Source: Acidocella aminolytica 101 = DSM 11237
Lineage (GTDB): Bacteria; Pseudomonadota; Alphaproteobacteria; Acetobacterales; Acetobacteraceae
Direction: 5' to 3'
Length of the DNA stretch: 64,000 bases
Assembly (NCBI RefSeq): GCF_900129125.1
Contig: NZ_FQVJ01000022.1
Span: 1 to 64,000, forward strand
The notes under the pieces were generated by a model. The model was not told the origin of the DNA. It saw nothing but the letters and a program-made list of their open reading frames with translations, and searched no databases. This document shows, piece by piece, positions 18,206 to 27,740 of the stretch. A program made the position numbers and the translations under genes. Positions within the stretch are counted from its first letter, which is position 1. The number at the start of each line of letters is the position of its first letter.

Positions 18206-20878
18206 ATGACGAAGTGGGTGTATAATTTCGGTGCGGGCGTGAATGATGGCAATGCCTCGCTCCGTAACCTGCTCGGCGGCAAGGGTGCCAACCTCGCTGA
18301 GATGGCGAGCATCAATCTGCCCGTGCCGCCTGGTTTCACCATTACAACCGAAGTCTGCACCGCTTATTATGAGAACGACCGGAACTACCCGGTCGAACTA
18401 AAGGCGCAGGTCGATGCGGCTTTGGCGCGGATTGAGGCGGCGGTGGACCGCAAGTTCGGCGACAAGGACAAGCCGCTGCTGGTTTCCGTGCGCTCCGGGG
18501 CGCGCGTCTCCATGCCTGGCATGATGGATACGGTGCTCAATCTCGGCCTTAATGACACCACGGTGCTGGGCCTTTCCGCCGCCTCCGGCGATGAGCGCTT
18601 CGCCTGGGACAGCTATCGTCGCTTCATCCAGATGTATGGTTCCGTGGTGCTGGGCGTGGACCATCACCGCTTCGAGGAGATCATCGAGCAGGCCAAGCTG
18701 GAAGCCAACGTCACCGAGGACACCGCGCTGACCCCGGGCGACTGGCAAGTAGTTGTCGAGGAATACAAGAAGATGGTGGCCGATGAGATCGGCAAGCCGT
18801 TCCCGCAGGACCCGCAGGACCAACTCTGGGGGGCTATCGGTGCCGTGTTCGGCTCCTGGATGAACCCACGCGCGAACGTGTATCGCCGTTTGCACGATAT
18901 CCCTGCCGATTGGGGCACGGCGGTGAACGTGCAGGCCATGGTGTTCGGCAATATGGGCGAGGATTGCGCCACGGGCGTGTGCTTCACCCGTGACCCTTCC
19001 ACCGGCCTCAACGAGTTCTATGGCGAGTATCTGGTGAACGCCCAGGGCGAGGACGTGGTGGCGGGCATCCGCACCCCACGCCCGCTCTCCCAGGCTTATG
19101 CCAAGGAAGGCGAAGTCTCCATGGAGAATGCCCTGCCGGAAGCCTATAAAGAGCTGCACAAGGTCCGCGAAATCCTTGAAAAACACTACAAGGACATGCA
19201 GGACATCGAGTTCACCGTGCAGCAGAACAAGCTCTATATGCTGCAAACGCGCTCCGGTAAGCGCTCCGCCGCCGCCAGCCTGCGCATCGCCGTGGAAATG
19301 GCGAATGAAGGGCTGATCGACAAAAACACCGCCATCATGCGCGTGAATCCCGCCGCGCTGGACCAGCTTCTGCACCCCACCCTCGACCCGAAGGCGGACA
19401 AGAAGCTGTTTTCCAGGGGCCTGCCCGCCTCGCCGGGTGCGGCCTCCGGTGCGGTGGTGTTCTCGGCTGATGAGGCCGAGATGCGCGCCCAGAAGGGCGA
19501 AGCCGTGGTGCTGGTGCGGATAGAGACCTCGCCTGAGGATATTCATGGCATGCACGCCGCAAAGGGCATTCTTACCACCCGTGGCGGCATGACCAGCCAC
19601 GCCGCGGTGGTGGCGCGCGGCATGGGCCGCCCCTGCGTGGCCGGTGCGGGCGGGATCTCCGTCGATTACGGCGCACAGACGCTCTCCGCCGGTGGCGTAA
19701 CGCTGCGCGCGGGTGAGATTATCACTGTCGATGGCGCGACGGGCGAGGTGTATGCGGGCGCGGTGAAGATGATTGAGCCGCAGCTCTCCGGCGATTTCGG
19801 CACGCTGATGGAATGGGCCGACCAAGCCCGCCGTCTGAAGGTGCGTACCAACGCGGAAACCCCGCTGGATGCCGAGACCGCCCGCAAGTTCGGTGCCGAG
19901 GGCATCGGACTGTGCCGAACGGAGCATATGTTCTTCGACCCACAGCGCATCGGAGCCGTGCGTCAGATGATCATGGCGAAGGACGAGGCCGGACGCCGCA
20001 CGGCGCTGGCCAAGCTGCTGCCCTTCCAGCGGAAGGATTTCGTCTCGCTGTTCAAGATCATGGAAGGGCTGCCGGTGACCATCCGTCTGCTCGACCCGCC
20101 GCTGCATGAGTTCCTGCCTCATGGCGAGGCGGAGCTGGGGGAAGTGGCCGAGGCGCTGGGCATGGATGCTGCGACCATCCGCGAGCGCGCCAGCGAACTG
20201 TCCGAGACCAACCCGATGCTCGGCCATCGCGGCTGCCGCCTGGGTGTGAGCTACCCGGAAATCTACGAGATGCAGGCTCGCGCGATCTTCGAGGCAGCGG
20301 TTGAGGTGGCGAAGACCGCCAATGCACCGGTGCCGGAGATCATGATCCCGCTGGTAGGCACAAAGAAGGAGCTGGACCTGACCCGCGCCCAAGTGGAAAC
20401 CACTGCCAAGGCCGTATTCGAGGAAACAGGCAAGACCATCGAATACTCGGTGGGTACGATGATCGAGTTGCCGCGCGCGGCCCTCACCGCCGACCAAATC
20501 GCAGAAGCGGCGGACTTCTTCTCCTTCGGTACCAACGACCTGACGCAGACCGTGTTTGGCCTCTCGCGTGACGATGCTGGGAAATTCCTGCCCGCTTATG
20601 TGGAAAAGGGCATTCTGCCGAAGGACCCGTTCGTCTCCATCGACGTAGACGGTGTGGGCGGTCTTGTGAAGATCGCGGCCGAGAAGGGCCGGGCCAAAAA
20701 GGCAAAGCTGAAGCTCGGCATCTGCGGTGAGCATGGTGGCGACCCGGCCTCTATCTCTTTCTGCGAGAGCGTTGGGCTGGATTACGTCTCCTGCTCGCCC
20801 TACCGCGTGCCGGTGGCGCGCCTGGCGGCGGCGCAGGCGGCGATCGAGGCCAAGGAAACCCATTTCCGTGACAAGTAA
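18206..20878 (+). CDS. ppdK: pyruvate, phosphate dikinase
   Basis: The 890-residue enzyme interconverts pyruvate, ATP and phosphate with PEP, AMP and pyrophosphate. Parts in order: N-terminal nucleotide-binding domain ([30 protein letters not shown]), the swivelling phospho-His domain with His465 in [19 protein letters not shown], and the PEP/pyruvate barrel with [29 protein letters not shown] and catalytic Cys in [10 protein letters not shown]. It could supply PEP to the PTS-like relay or to gluconeogenesis. It ends at a strong terminator. A long antisense frame across it is a codon-bias shadow. Confidence 0.97.
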   Translation: MTKWVYNFGAGVNDGNASLRNLLGGKGANLAEMASINLPVPPGFTITTEVCTAYYENDRNYPVELKAQVDAALARIEAAVDRKFGDKDKPLLVSVRSGARVSMPGMMDTVLNLGLNDTTVLGLSAASGDERFAWDSYRRFIQMYGSVVLGVDHHRFEEIIEQAKLEANVTEDTALTPGDWQVVVEEYKKMVADEIGKPFPQDPQDQLWGAIGAVFGSWMNPRANVYRRLHDIPADWGTAVNVQAMVFGNMGEDCATGVCFTRDPSTGLNEFYGEYLVNAQGEDVVAGIRTPRPLSQAYAKEGEVSMENALPEAYKELHKVREILEKHYKDMQDIEFTVQQNKLYMLQTRSGKRSAAASLRIAVEMANEGLIDKNTAIMRVNPAALDQLLHPTLDPKADKKLFSRGLPASPGAASGAVVFSADEAEMRAQKGEAVVLVRIETSPEDIHGMHAAKGILTTRGGMTSHAAVVARGMGRPCVAGAGGISVDYGAQTLSAGGVTLRAGEIITVDGATGEVYAGAVKMIEPQLSGDFGTLMEWADQARRLKVRTNAETPLDAETARKFGAEGIGLCRTEHMFFDPQRIGAVRQMIMAKDEAGRRTALAKLLPFQRKDFVSLFKIMEGLPVTIRLLDPPLHEFLPHGEAELGEVAEALGMDAATIRERASELSETNPMLGHRGCRLGVSYPEIYEMQARAIFEAAVEVAKTANAPVPEIMIPLVGTKKELDLTRAQVETTAKAVFEETGKTIEYSVGTMIELPRAALTADQIAEAADFFSFGTNDLTQTVFGLSRDDAGKFLPAYVEKGILPKDPFVSIDVDGVGGLVKIAAEKGRAKKAKLKLGICGEHGGDPASISFCESVGLDYVSCSPYRVPVARLAAAQAAIEAKETHFRDK

Positions 20879-20894
20879 GCGCTGTTCCTGAACC

Positions 20895-20926
20895 AAAAAA
20901 GGCCGGGATTGCTCCCGGCCTTTTTT
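20895..20926. terminator. bidirectional intrinsic terminator
   Basis: An A6 run (20895-20900), a perfect 8-bp stem GGCCGGGA/TCCCGGCC with TTGC loop (20901-20920) and a T6 run (20921-20926) lie between converging ppdK and mutarotase genes. It can stop transcription from both sides. Confidence 0.95.
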
Positions 20927-20939
20927 AATGCCGCCATCT

Positions 20940-22109
20940 TCAGTCCGTGGAGAATTTGAAGATGGTGGTGGAGTTGAAAGTCTGCCCAGGGTTGAGAACC
21001 GTGCTGGGGAAGTTCGGATGGTTCGGTGAATCCGGGTAGTGCTGCGTTTCAAACGTATAGCCCGCGCCCTGACGGTAGATCTTGCCATCCGAGCCGACCA
21101 CGGTACCGTTCAGGTAATTGCCTGTATAGAACTGAACGCCGGGCTCCGTAGTGTAGACCTTCATGATCCGCCCTGTCTTGGGGGCATAGGCTTCCGCCGC
21201 AAAGCTCATCTCGCCCGGCTTGGACTTATTCAGCACCCAGTTATGGTCATAGCCACGCGCCATGATGAGCTGCTTGAAGTCGTCATGAATCCGGGAATCG
21301 ATCGGCCGTAGCGTTCTGAAATCCATCGGCGTGCCAGCCACGGGGTCGATCTTGCCCGTGGGAATCTGGGTGGCGTCGGTGGGGGTGTAGCTATCGGCGT
21401 TGATCTCAACAAGTTGGCCAAGCGCCGAGCCGGACCCGTTGCCGTTCAGGTTGAAATAATCGTGGCTGGTCATGTTGATGACCGTCGGCTTGTCGGTGGT
21501 GGCCTGGTAGTTGATCTTCAGGGCATTGGAATCTTCCAACGTGTAAGTTACCTGCACCTTCATGGTGCCGGGATAACCGTCCTGTCCATCCGGGCTGGTG
21601 TAGGTGAGCACCGCGGCCACGCCGTCCGGCACGGTTTTGGTTTCAACCTTCCACATTTGCAGGTTAAACCCACTGGTGCCGCCATGCAGAGAGTTCACCC
21701 CGTTATTGATGGGCAAATGGTAGGTTTTGCCATCCAGCGTGAAGGTGCCCTTGGCGATACGATTGGCATAGCGCCCGATAATGCCGCCGAAGAAGGTGTT
21801 GTCCACATCATACCCGGCAAGGGTTTTATAGCCAAGGACAACATTGCCCAACTTACCGTTACGGTCCGGCACCTCAATGGCGGTGATACAGCCACCCAGA
21901 GTGATGAACTTCACCACCATCCCATGCGCGTTGGTCATGGTATATTCATCGACGGTCTTGCCGTTCGACAATGTCCCAAACTTGGCATGGGTGACACTGT
22001 CCGCCATGGCGGCCGTTGCGCCGAGCATCGGCGTTAACGCGGCCAGCACAGCCAAGCTGGTCATACGGGCGTGGCCCGTGGTGAGAGTTTGAAGTTTTTT
22101 ATTTTTCAC
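20940..22109 (-). CDS. exported aldose 1-epimerase (mutarotase)
   Basis: The 389-residue product is a GalM-type mutarotase that interconverts alpha and beta anomers of aldoses. Catalytic residues are present: His142 (NSLHGG), His216 (MTSHDYFNLNG) and Glu322 (TEPGVQFYTGN). Unlike cytoplasmic GalM, it begins with a signal peptide (KNKK, hydrophobic TSLAVLAALTPMLG, cleavage near AMA-DS), so it should act in the periplasm. The start is GTG 22109, six bases after GGAAGGA; an upstream ATG would add ten unsupported residues. A TATAAT box lies about 85 bases upstream. Confidence 0.9.
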   Translation of the reverse strand: MKNKKLQTLTTGHARMTSLAVLAALTPMLGATAAMADSVTHAKFGTLSNGKTVDEYTMTNAHGMVVKFITLGGCITAIEVPDRNGKLGNVVLGYKTLAGYDVDNTFFGGIIGRYANRIAKGTFTLDGKTYHLPINNGVNSLHGGTSGFNLQMWKVETKTVPDGVAAVLTYTSPDGQDGYPGTMKVQVTYTLEDSNALKINYQATTDKPTVINMTSHDYFNLNGNGSGSALGQLVEINADSYTPTDATQIPTGKIDPVAGTPMDFRTLRPIDSRIHDDFKQLIMARGYDHNWVLNKSKPGEMSFAAEAYAPKTGRIMKVYTTEPGVQFYTGNYLNGTVVGSDGKIYRQGAGYTFETQHYPDSPNHPNFPSTVLNPGQTFNSTTIFKFSTD

Positions 22110-22186
22110 AACGCTTCCTTCCCAAAAAAAGCGTGTCACCCTAACAACCTGCCAGCAGCTTTGAAAAATACTGTTTATTGGCCTAA

Positions 22187-22206
22187 TGATATTATAGTTA
22201 GTATCA
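22187..22206 (-). promoter_or_regulatory. mutarotase promoter with overlapping inverted repeat
   Basis: On the minus strand a perfect TATAAT (plus 22191-22196) lies about 85 bases before the mutarotase GTG start. No clear TTGACA is seen 17 bases upstream. The hexamer sits inside a TGATA/TATCA inverted repeat (22187-22206), so a repressor could cover the -10 region. Confidence 0.45.
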
Positions 22207-22240
22207 CTTTTTTGAGAGCCTAGGGAAAAACCAGACCGGA

Positions 22241-22711
22241 TCAGGGCGTATCCAAAGCGGGGACATGGCAGCCCGGATGGATTTGGCCGGTGAATTTTGG
22301 CCAGATCTGGGTTTCACCCAAAATCGGCAGGCCGATATAGCCGTGCAGGTCCAACTGCCCTGCTTTATCAAAGCTTACCATCGTGCGGTACACATCCCCG
22401 TTGCGGGGGTCTTGCAGCACGCCCTTCCAGCGGGGCGCGCCCTGGCGGGTGGTGCCGTCCGGTGCGACGCGCAGCATCAGGAAACCGCATTGCGACTGTC
22501 CCCGCCAGTCTCGCGGCATTGGGTCATCCGGATGGTCCAGCGCGATTCCGGTGATGAAGCCACACAAATCCGCGCCGCAGGACACAATCTGCAGCACAAT
22601 CTGATGGCCTGTTGATTCCCAATAGCCCGATTTAAAGGGCGCGGCAGATGCCAAATTCACCGAAACGGCGCTGGCCAGCAAAATGCCGGCCAGCAGCCGT
22701 ACACGGTACAA
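22241..22711 (-). CDS. exported DUF2147-like protein
   Basis: The 156-residue form starts at TTG 22711, preceded by GGGAG, and gives a clean signal peptide (LYRVRLLAGILLASAV to ASA-APF). The mature part has the DUF2147 pattern: GYWES near the start, ADLCGFITGIAL, a Trp/Gly-rich PRWKGVLQDPRNGDVY, and a final GETQIWPKF. DUF2147 proteins are small periplasmic lipocalin-like beta proteins of unknown role. The frame is open to an ATG at 22855, but that start would bury the signal peptide about 48 residues in. Confidence 0.7.
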   Translation of the reverse strand: MYRVRLLAGILLASAVSVNLASAAPFKSGYWESTGHQIVLQIVSCGADLCGFITGIALDHPDDPMPRDWRGQSQCGFLMLRVAPDGTTRQGAPRWKGVLQDPRNGDVYRTMVSFDKAGQLDLHGYIGLPILGETQIWPKFTGQIHPGCHVPALDTP

Positions 22712-22860
22712 AATATAGTCTCCCAGACAGTGCCTCTTGTTGAGGCTTGACGTCACAACTCTCCTAACAAAGACGGAAGGCGCCGCGACAGAGATAATAT
22801 GTAACACAAGCGTCATTTTCCGTTGTTGTTGCCAAAAAGCTGCATAGGTCAGCAAGGATG

Positions 22861-23586
22861 TCAGAAATTATCCTTCGCGGTACGGATTTTGGCAAATTCT
22901 TCGGCATTTTTGGCACGGATGAAGGGGTTGGTCGCCCGCTCCAGGTCCAACCGCACGGGCAGGGTGGGCTGGCTCTTGGCGCGCAAAGCCTCAATTTCCT
23001 TCGCGCGAGCCTGGAGAGCTTTATTCTCCGGCTCGATAGTGAGAGCGAATGTGGCGTTTGAGGCCGTGTATTCATGCCCGGCGCATACCAACGTGTCATC
23101 CGGCAACTCGCTATATTTGGCAATGGAATTATACATCTGTGCCGCCGTACCCTCGAACAGCCGGCCGCAGCCCAGGCTGAATAGGGTGTCGCCTGGGAGC
23201 AGAATGTCGCCATCGGCGATGTAATAAGAAATATGCCCGAGCGTGTGGCCCGGTGTTTCAATCACCCGCAGCTTGGCCGCGCCGAATTCCACCAAAGAGC
23301 CTTCATGCACCGCGATATCTAGCTTGGGCAAGCGATGCGCGTCCGCGCCGTTGCCAACCACAACCGGATGATATTTCGCCACCAGTTCGGCCACGCCGCC
23401 AGTATGGTCATCATGGTGATGGGTTAGGAAGATGAAATCCAGTCCCTTGCCTTGCGCTTCCAACGCAGCGATGGCGGGGCCGGCCTCAGCGGGGTCTACA
23501 ATGCCGACCTTGCCGGTGGCCGACTCGGTCAGCAACCAGGAATAATTGTCCGACAGCATGGGGATGGCTTGCGCGGTAACGGTCAT
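22861..23586 (-). CDS. gloB: hydroxyacylglutathione hydrolase (glyoxalase II)
   Basis: The 241-residue metallo-beta-lactamase-fold enzyme hydrolyses S-lactoylglutathione in methylglyoxal detoxification. The di-metal motif THHHDDH spans 55-61, with further ligands in TPGHTLGHISYY, PGDTLFSLGCGR and CAGHEYT. The GCGRLFEG segment and C-terminal substrate-binding helices favour glyoxalase II over other hydrolases. It is divergent from a methyltransferase gene; the 39-base gap holds both ribosome sites. Confidence 0.93.
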   Translation of the reverse strand: MTVTAQAIPMLSDNYSWLLTESATGKVGIVDPAEAGPAIAALEAQGKGLDFIFLTHHHDDHTGGVAELVAKYHPVVVGNGADAHRLPKLDIAVHEGSLVEFGAAKLRVIETPGHTLGHISYYIADGDILLPGDTLFSLGCGRLFEGTAAQMYNSIAKYSELPDDTLVCAGHEYTASNATFALTIEPENKALQARAKEIEALRAKSQPTLPVRLDLERATNPFIRAKNAEEFAKIRTAKDNF

Positions 23587-23625
23587 CTCTCTCGCTCCTT
23601 CTCTCTGCCGCGCTATATAGGGATA

Positions 23626-24381
23626 ATGGCGATCGATGCGCGAGATGCGGCTGGATTTTATGCAACTCCTCTGGGGCGGCTGACGGCAGCGCTGTTACGG
23701 CGCAAGCTGGTTGAGCTATGGCCGCGCATGGCTGGGCTTTCGGTGCTGGGCATTGGCCATACCGGGCCGTTTCTGCATGTCTGGCGAGAAGAAGCCCGCT
23801 GCATCGCGGTGTCTCCGGCCTATATGGGCACCGCCCCCTGGCCAGCCGGGCAGCCAGGACTCTCCTGCCTGACGGAAGCTGAAGAGCTGCCTTTCCCGGA
23901 CCTGTCCTTCGACCGGATTATTCTGATTCACGGGCTGGAACAGGCCGAACATGCGCGGCGCACGCTGCGCGAGGCTTGGCGAGTTCTGAAGGATGACGGG
24001 CGGCTGATTGTGGTTACTCCGAACCGGCGCGGGTTGTGGGCCTATGCGGAAAGCACGCCCTTTGGCCACGGCCAGCCTTACTCGGAAGGGCAGCTGACGC
24101 GGCTGCTCTCCGGCTTGTTCTTTCAAGTCGAGGCGCGGGCCACTGCGCTGTACGCCCCGCCCTTCACCAGCGTGCCGCTGCTGAAGCTCTTTGGACTGGC
24201 GGAGCGTTGCGGGCCACTTCTGGCACCGCAATTCGCGGGGCTGGCGATCGCGGAAGCCAGCAAGGCCATGCACGGGATGATTCCAGCCGGAAAGCGGGCT
24301 CTGACCCGGCGCATCTTTGTAAATAATAACGTCTTGGGGATGCAGGCAAAGCCAGCCAAGAAATCCGCTAATATGAAATGA
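23626..24381 (+). CDS. class I SAM-dependent methyltransferase
   Basis: The 251-residue product has a methyltransferase core: motif I VLGIGHTGPFL (about 41-51), the acidic/ELPFPDLSFDRIILIHGLEQAE segment typical of Methyltransf_11 proteins, and WRVLKDDGRLIVVTPNRRG. The substrate is unknown. ATG 23626 follows AGGGATA; the longer frame from 23452 is antisense to gloB. A pairing with gloB is common in alphaproteobacteria as far as I know, but no joint function is established. Confidence 0.8.
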   Translation: MAIDARDAAGFYATPLGRLTAALLRRKLVELWPRMAGLSVLGIGHTGPFLHVWREEARCIAVSPAYMGTAPWPAGQPGLSCLTEAEELPFPDLSFDRIILIHGLEQAEHARRTLREAWRVLKDDGRLIVVTPNRRGLWAYAESTPFGHGQPYSEGQLTRLLSGLFFQVEARATALYAPPFTSVPLLKLFGLAERCGPLLAPQFAGLAIAEASKAMHGMIPAGKRALTRRIFVNNNVLGMQAKPAKKSANMK

Positions 24382-24515
24382 AATAATTTTTAATAAAAAC
24401 CAACTTTGAGTTTTATTCACAAGTATGTGAAGTAACGTGACTTAATTGCTACACTGTCAGGCAGGTTGTGGATAGTCCACTGCGGGCTGTGAGGTTTTGG
24501 TCACGAGGGGGCTGC

Positions 24516-25226
24516 ATGTCGTATGAGTATGCGGGCACAAGGGTTCCTGGATACCCCCTGGTGGAAACGCCAGATGGCCACTTCGGCATGCCGGTAGGTT
24601 CAAGCTCCCTGAGCGATCACATCAGGCCCACCTCCGATGGTGAGTTTGAGCAATGGCTGAATGAAGGGGCGTTGGTTTCCACCCCCAATGGACAACGTCC
24701 GGTGGAGACGCTTCTGGCCGGTGATTCCCTGCTGACCTTGGATAGCCAAACCACACCGCTCCTGGGGCGGGATGCTGGCTATATTGATACTTTGATGGAT
24801 GATCCGCTGCATGTTCTACCGGTGTGCATCCCGGCTGGCGCATTGGCGGAGGGTTTACCTGCCCGGAACCTAATGCTCTCGCCTGCCCAAGCCATGTTGA
24901 TTGATAACGTGCTGGTAGAAGCGCGTTGCCTAGTGGATGGCATGCTCATAACCCGTTTACCACCCATGCCGGGCGGTTTGCGGGTGCACCGGCTACGCAC
25001 CGCCCGGCATGTTCTGCTGTCAGTTGAATCAACCATACTGGAAAGCTGCTTCGTTCCGCCGGGCGGGCCGTATCTTGAAGGCTGGGCCGCAAAGGAAGTG
25101 CCAAGCCACGATACAGGGCTGTTAACCACCTTGCCCTACCCTAGGGCGCGCTCAGTCCGGCAGTTGCCACGCGGCATTAGGACGAAGCTAGCGGCCCGCG
25201 CCGCGCAAATCCAACAAACCTCTTAG
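24516..25226 (+). CDS. Hint-domain protein lacking the catalytic Cys
   Basis: The 236-residue product contains a Hint (Hedgehog/intein-type) domain from about residue 50: GALVSTPNGQRPVETLLAGDSLLTLD, then VCIPAGALAEGLPARNLMLSPAQAMLIDNVLVEARCLV, as in the many Hint proteins of Acetobacteraceae. Those relatives usually start the domain with a Cys in a CFxxGT-like motif; here the place is LNEGALVST, so self-cleavage by the normal route looks impossible. ATG 24516 is preceded by GAGGGGG. Function is unknown; it converges on an MscS gene with a 4-base overlap. Confidence 0.75.
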   Translation: MSYEYAGTRVPGYPLVETPDGHFGMPVGSSSLSDHIRPTSDGEFEQWLNEGALVSTPNGQRPVETLLAGDSLLTLDSQTTPLLGRDAGYIDTLMDDPLHVLPVCIPAGALAEGLPARNLMLSPAQAMLIDNVLVEARCLVDGMLITRLPPMPGGLRVHRLRTARHVLLSVESTILESCFVPPGGPYLEGWAAKEVPSHDTGLLTTLPYPRARSVRQLPRGIRTKLAARAAQIQQTS

Positions 25227-27472
25227 CCCGGCCCTAGCTTTTCAGCGGGCATGTCCAGGCTGAAGGTCTGGCGGCGATAAGGCAGTTCAATGCCCTCCTG
25301 GGCAAAGCGCTTCTGCACCCTGGCATAAAACTCCCGGCGCACTGCCCATTGCTGGCCCGGCACGGTGCGGATGCGGCCGGTAAAGACCAATCCCAGCTCC
25401 GCGAAGGAATCCAGCCCGAACAGCTCCAGATCATCGCGCATCATTGCCCCCCAGGCGGTGTCCGCGCGCATGGCCGCACCAAGCTCTTTCAGCACCGCCG
25501 TCACGCGGTCGATATCCTCCTCATACCCGACCATGATGGAGAGTTGCGCGAAGCTGAAATCCCTCGTCTGGTTAGTGACGGTGGTGACGGAGGAGAACGG
25601 GACGAGATTCACCGAACCATCGAAACCGCGCAGCCGGATGGTGCGGATGGACAAACGCTCCACCGTGCCGGACATGCTGGCGAGGGTGACGATATCGCCC
25701 ACCTGCATCGCATCCTCAAACAACAGGAACAGGCCGGTAATGATGTCCTGCACCAGCTTCTGGCTGCCAAAACCCACGGCAATACCCACCACGGAGGACA
25801 CGGCGAGCAAGCCGGTGGTGTTTACGCCGATCCGCGACAGGCTGACGATCAGCGCCACCAGTACAATTACAACACCCAGCGCCGCCTTCAGCATGGGTGT
25901 CAGCGTTTGCAGCCGCGCGGCTTGACGGGGACGGCCGCTGGCGTTGAGCTTTTCCACCCGGCGGTCGAGCAGAAGGTTACAGACCTCCCAGCATAAGATC
26001 GCCACCGCGGCGGTGATGACCACGCTGCTCAACGCGCTCAGCAAGGCGCGGCTGATGGTGTTGGTGAGCAGCCATGAGAACGCATTGACTCCCCAGCCCT
26101 GGAACATCAACGCCAGCACCAGCAGGCCGATGACCGCGCGGACCAGCGCCCGCAGCAGCGGGTTATAAGCCCGTGCGCGCTTGCGCAGGCTGGTGCCGTC
26201 CTGGTCGGGGGCTGTGTCCGCATCCGGCAGCAGGCGCGCCAGCAGATTATTGCTGCCCGCCCAGGCCAGGCGACCAAGGAGCAGCGCCGCGAACACCACC
26301 AGCACCGCACGCAGCATGAGCCCGACGGCATTATGTACCCCGGCCGCCCAGGCCACCCACAAGGCAATGACATAGAACAGCGCGAACACATACCAGATTT
26401 TGGCGAAGCGCTGGCGGAGCCCTGCAACGACACCTTCCGCGCCGGGGCGCCCGGCGATCCAGCGGCTGATAACGCGACGACTCTGCCAGATACCCAGCGC
26501 AATCTCGAGATGCACAACCAGCGCTGCAAGCCGTATCAGCGCCCCCGCACCGTCTTTGGAGAGGCCCAATATCTCCATGCCCGAGACAAGGCAGAAGCTG
26601 GCGAAGATGGTCATGCACAGCACCATCGCCCGGCTCATCGTCCAACGCGCATATCGGGTGGAAAGGCGGATGAGTCGCAGGCTGGGAGTCTTGGGCGACA
26701 ATAGCAGCCGCAGCATCTCCTGCACAAAGCGCAGGGCAATATAAGCGTTGGTGAAGCCAGTTATGGCCAGATGCGCCGCGCGGTTGGCGATCAACCCGGA
26801 GGACAGAAACAGCTGCTCCGTGATCACGAACACGGCCAGCGGCAACAGCATCAGGACGAATTTGAGCAGCCCAAGCCCCAGCCGGCGGAACAACGCGTAG
26901 AGGGATAGAAGCCGCCGCGCCTGCTCACTGTCTTCAAGCACAGACGGTTCAACCAAGTCTTCATGGTCCGGGTCGGGCAGGCCGCCACCATAGTCTGGCA
27001 TAGCTTGGCGGGCGCAGAATTGGGCGGGTTTGCGAAGCAGCAGCAGAATTGTGGCTTCCAGCAGCAGACCGGGCAAGATGGCCACGGCAATGCCCCGGAG
27101 AATCGCCTGGACATCATCCCGACGCTGCGCCGATTTCAGGACATTTTCCAGCCAGTGCTGTACGGGCTCGAGGCGGGTTGAGTGCTGCAGCGCGGCGGCG
27201 AAATCGTTGAAGGTGCGTGTCGCCTCGTTGCCCACCATGGCGGTGAGAGCAAAGCCTATTTTATCCGTGCCAAACGGAGCGGGCGGTGGCGCGGGCGGCT
27301 TAGTCTGCCCGCCCGCACCGGTGAGCGTGGCCAAAGGTGAGCCAGGAATGATGGTGGGCGCGCTGGGCTTGGCCGGGGTTTCTGCCTGGGTGCCGGGCAA
27401 AGCCAGCTGGGCCGCCCAGGCCGGGCCCGGAAGCAACATAGCCAGAAAAATGAAAACAATGGAAAAACGCAT
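25223..27472 (-). CDS. large MscS-family mechanosensitive channel (YbiO-like)
   Basis: The 749-residue inner-membrane protein begins with a signal sequence (MRFSIVFIFLAMLLPGPAWA), then a Pro/Ala-rich periplasmic stretch, about ten membrane segments, and the MscS pore and beta domain: VSSVVGIAVGFGSQKLVQDIITG, then LLFEDAMQVGDIV and GTVERLSIRTIRLR. Size and layout match YbiO-type channels (about 740), which open under osmotic downshock. No cognate operon partner is seen. Confidence 0.9.
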   Translation of the reverse strand: MRFSIVFIFLAMLLPGPAWAAQLALPGTQAETPAKPSAPTIIPGSPLATLTGAGGQTKPPAPPPAPFGTDKIGFALTAMVGNEATRTFNDFAAALQHSTRLEPVQHWLENVLKSAQRRDDVQAILRGIAVAILPGLLLEATILLLLRKPAQFCARQAMPDYGGGLPDPDHEDLVEPSVLEDSEQARRLLSLYALFRRLGLGLLKFVLMLLPLAVFVITEQLFLSSGLIANRAAHLAITGFTNAYIALRFVQEMLRLLLSPKTPSLRLIRLSTRYARWTMSRAMVLCMTIFASFCLVSGMEILGLSKDGAGALIRLAALVVHLEIALGIWQSRRVISRWIAGRPGAEGVVAGLRQRFAKIWYVFALFYVIALWVAWAAGVHNAVGLMLRAVLVVFAALLLGRLAWAGSNNLLARLLPDADTAPDQDGTSLRKRARAYNPLLRALVRAVIGLLVLALMFQGWGVNAFSWLLTNTISRALLSALSSVVITAAVAILCWEVCNLLLDRRVEKLNASGRPRQAARLQTLTPMLKAALGVVIVLVALIVSLSRIGVNTTGLLAVSSVVGIAVGFGSQKLVQDIITGLFLLFEDAMQVGDIVTLASMSGTVERLSIRTIRLRGFDGSVNLVPFSSVTTVTNQTRDFSFAQLSIMVGYEEDIDRVTAVLKELGAAMRADTAWGAMMRDDLELFGLDSFAELGLVFTGRIRTVPGQQWAVRREFYARVQKRFAQEGIELPYRRQTFSLDMPAEKLGPG

Positions 27473-27554
27473 GAATCGAGCCTATTGGGGGCCATGAAGC
27501 CATTTAATTATGGCGGATGATAGGCAAAGCGCCGCGACGGCGTATAGTACCCGC

Positions 27555-27740
27555 ATGAGGGGAGTGCTGCTGATCCTGCTGGCGTTAGATATGTTGGCCG
27601 TCATTGGCGTGCTGATGGCGGGCGTACTTGGCATGGCAAACCCTGAACGCAACCCGCGTCGCGCCAATCTGCTGATGCGCTGGAGGGTTATTTTGCAAGG
27701 CGTGGCGATCCTGCTAGTTGTGGCGCTGATGGTGAGTTGA
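27555..27740 (+). CDS. HIG1-like twin-transmembrane protein
   Basis: The 61-residue product has two hydrophobic helices around a basic loop with NPRRANLLMRWRVILQG, which resembles the HIG1-domain small membrane proteins of alphaproteobacteria; mitochondrial relatives bind cytochrome oxidase. The ATG at 27510 would give 76 residues; neither start has a good Shine-Dalgarno, and I prefer the one just before the first helix. Its stop overlaps the start of the next gene (TGATG). Confidence 0.6.
   Translation: MRGVLLILLALDMLAVIGVLMAGVLGMANPERNPRRANLLMRWRVILQGVAILLVVALMVS

Noticed and set aside
18398-21088. 896-residue frame antisense to ppdK
   Set aside because: It mirrors the highly biased codons of ppdK, crosses the strong terminator and has a His/Gly/Arg-rich composition unlike a real protein.
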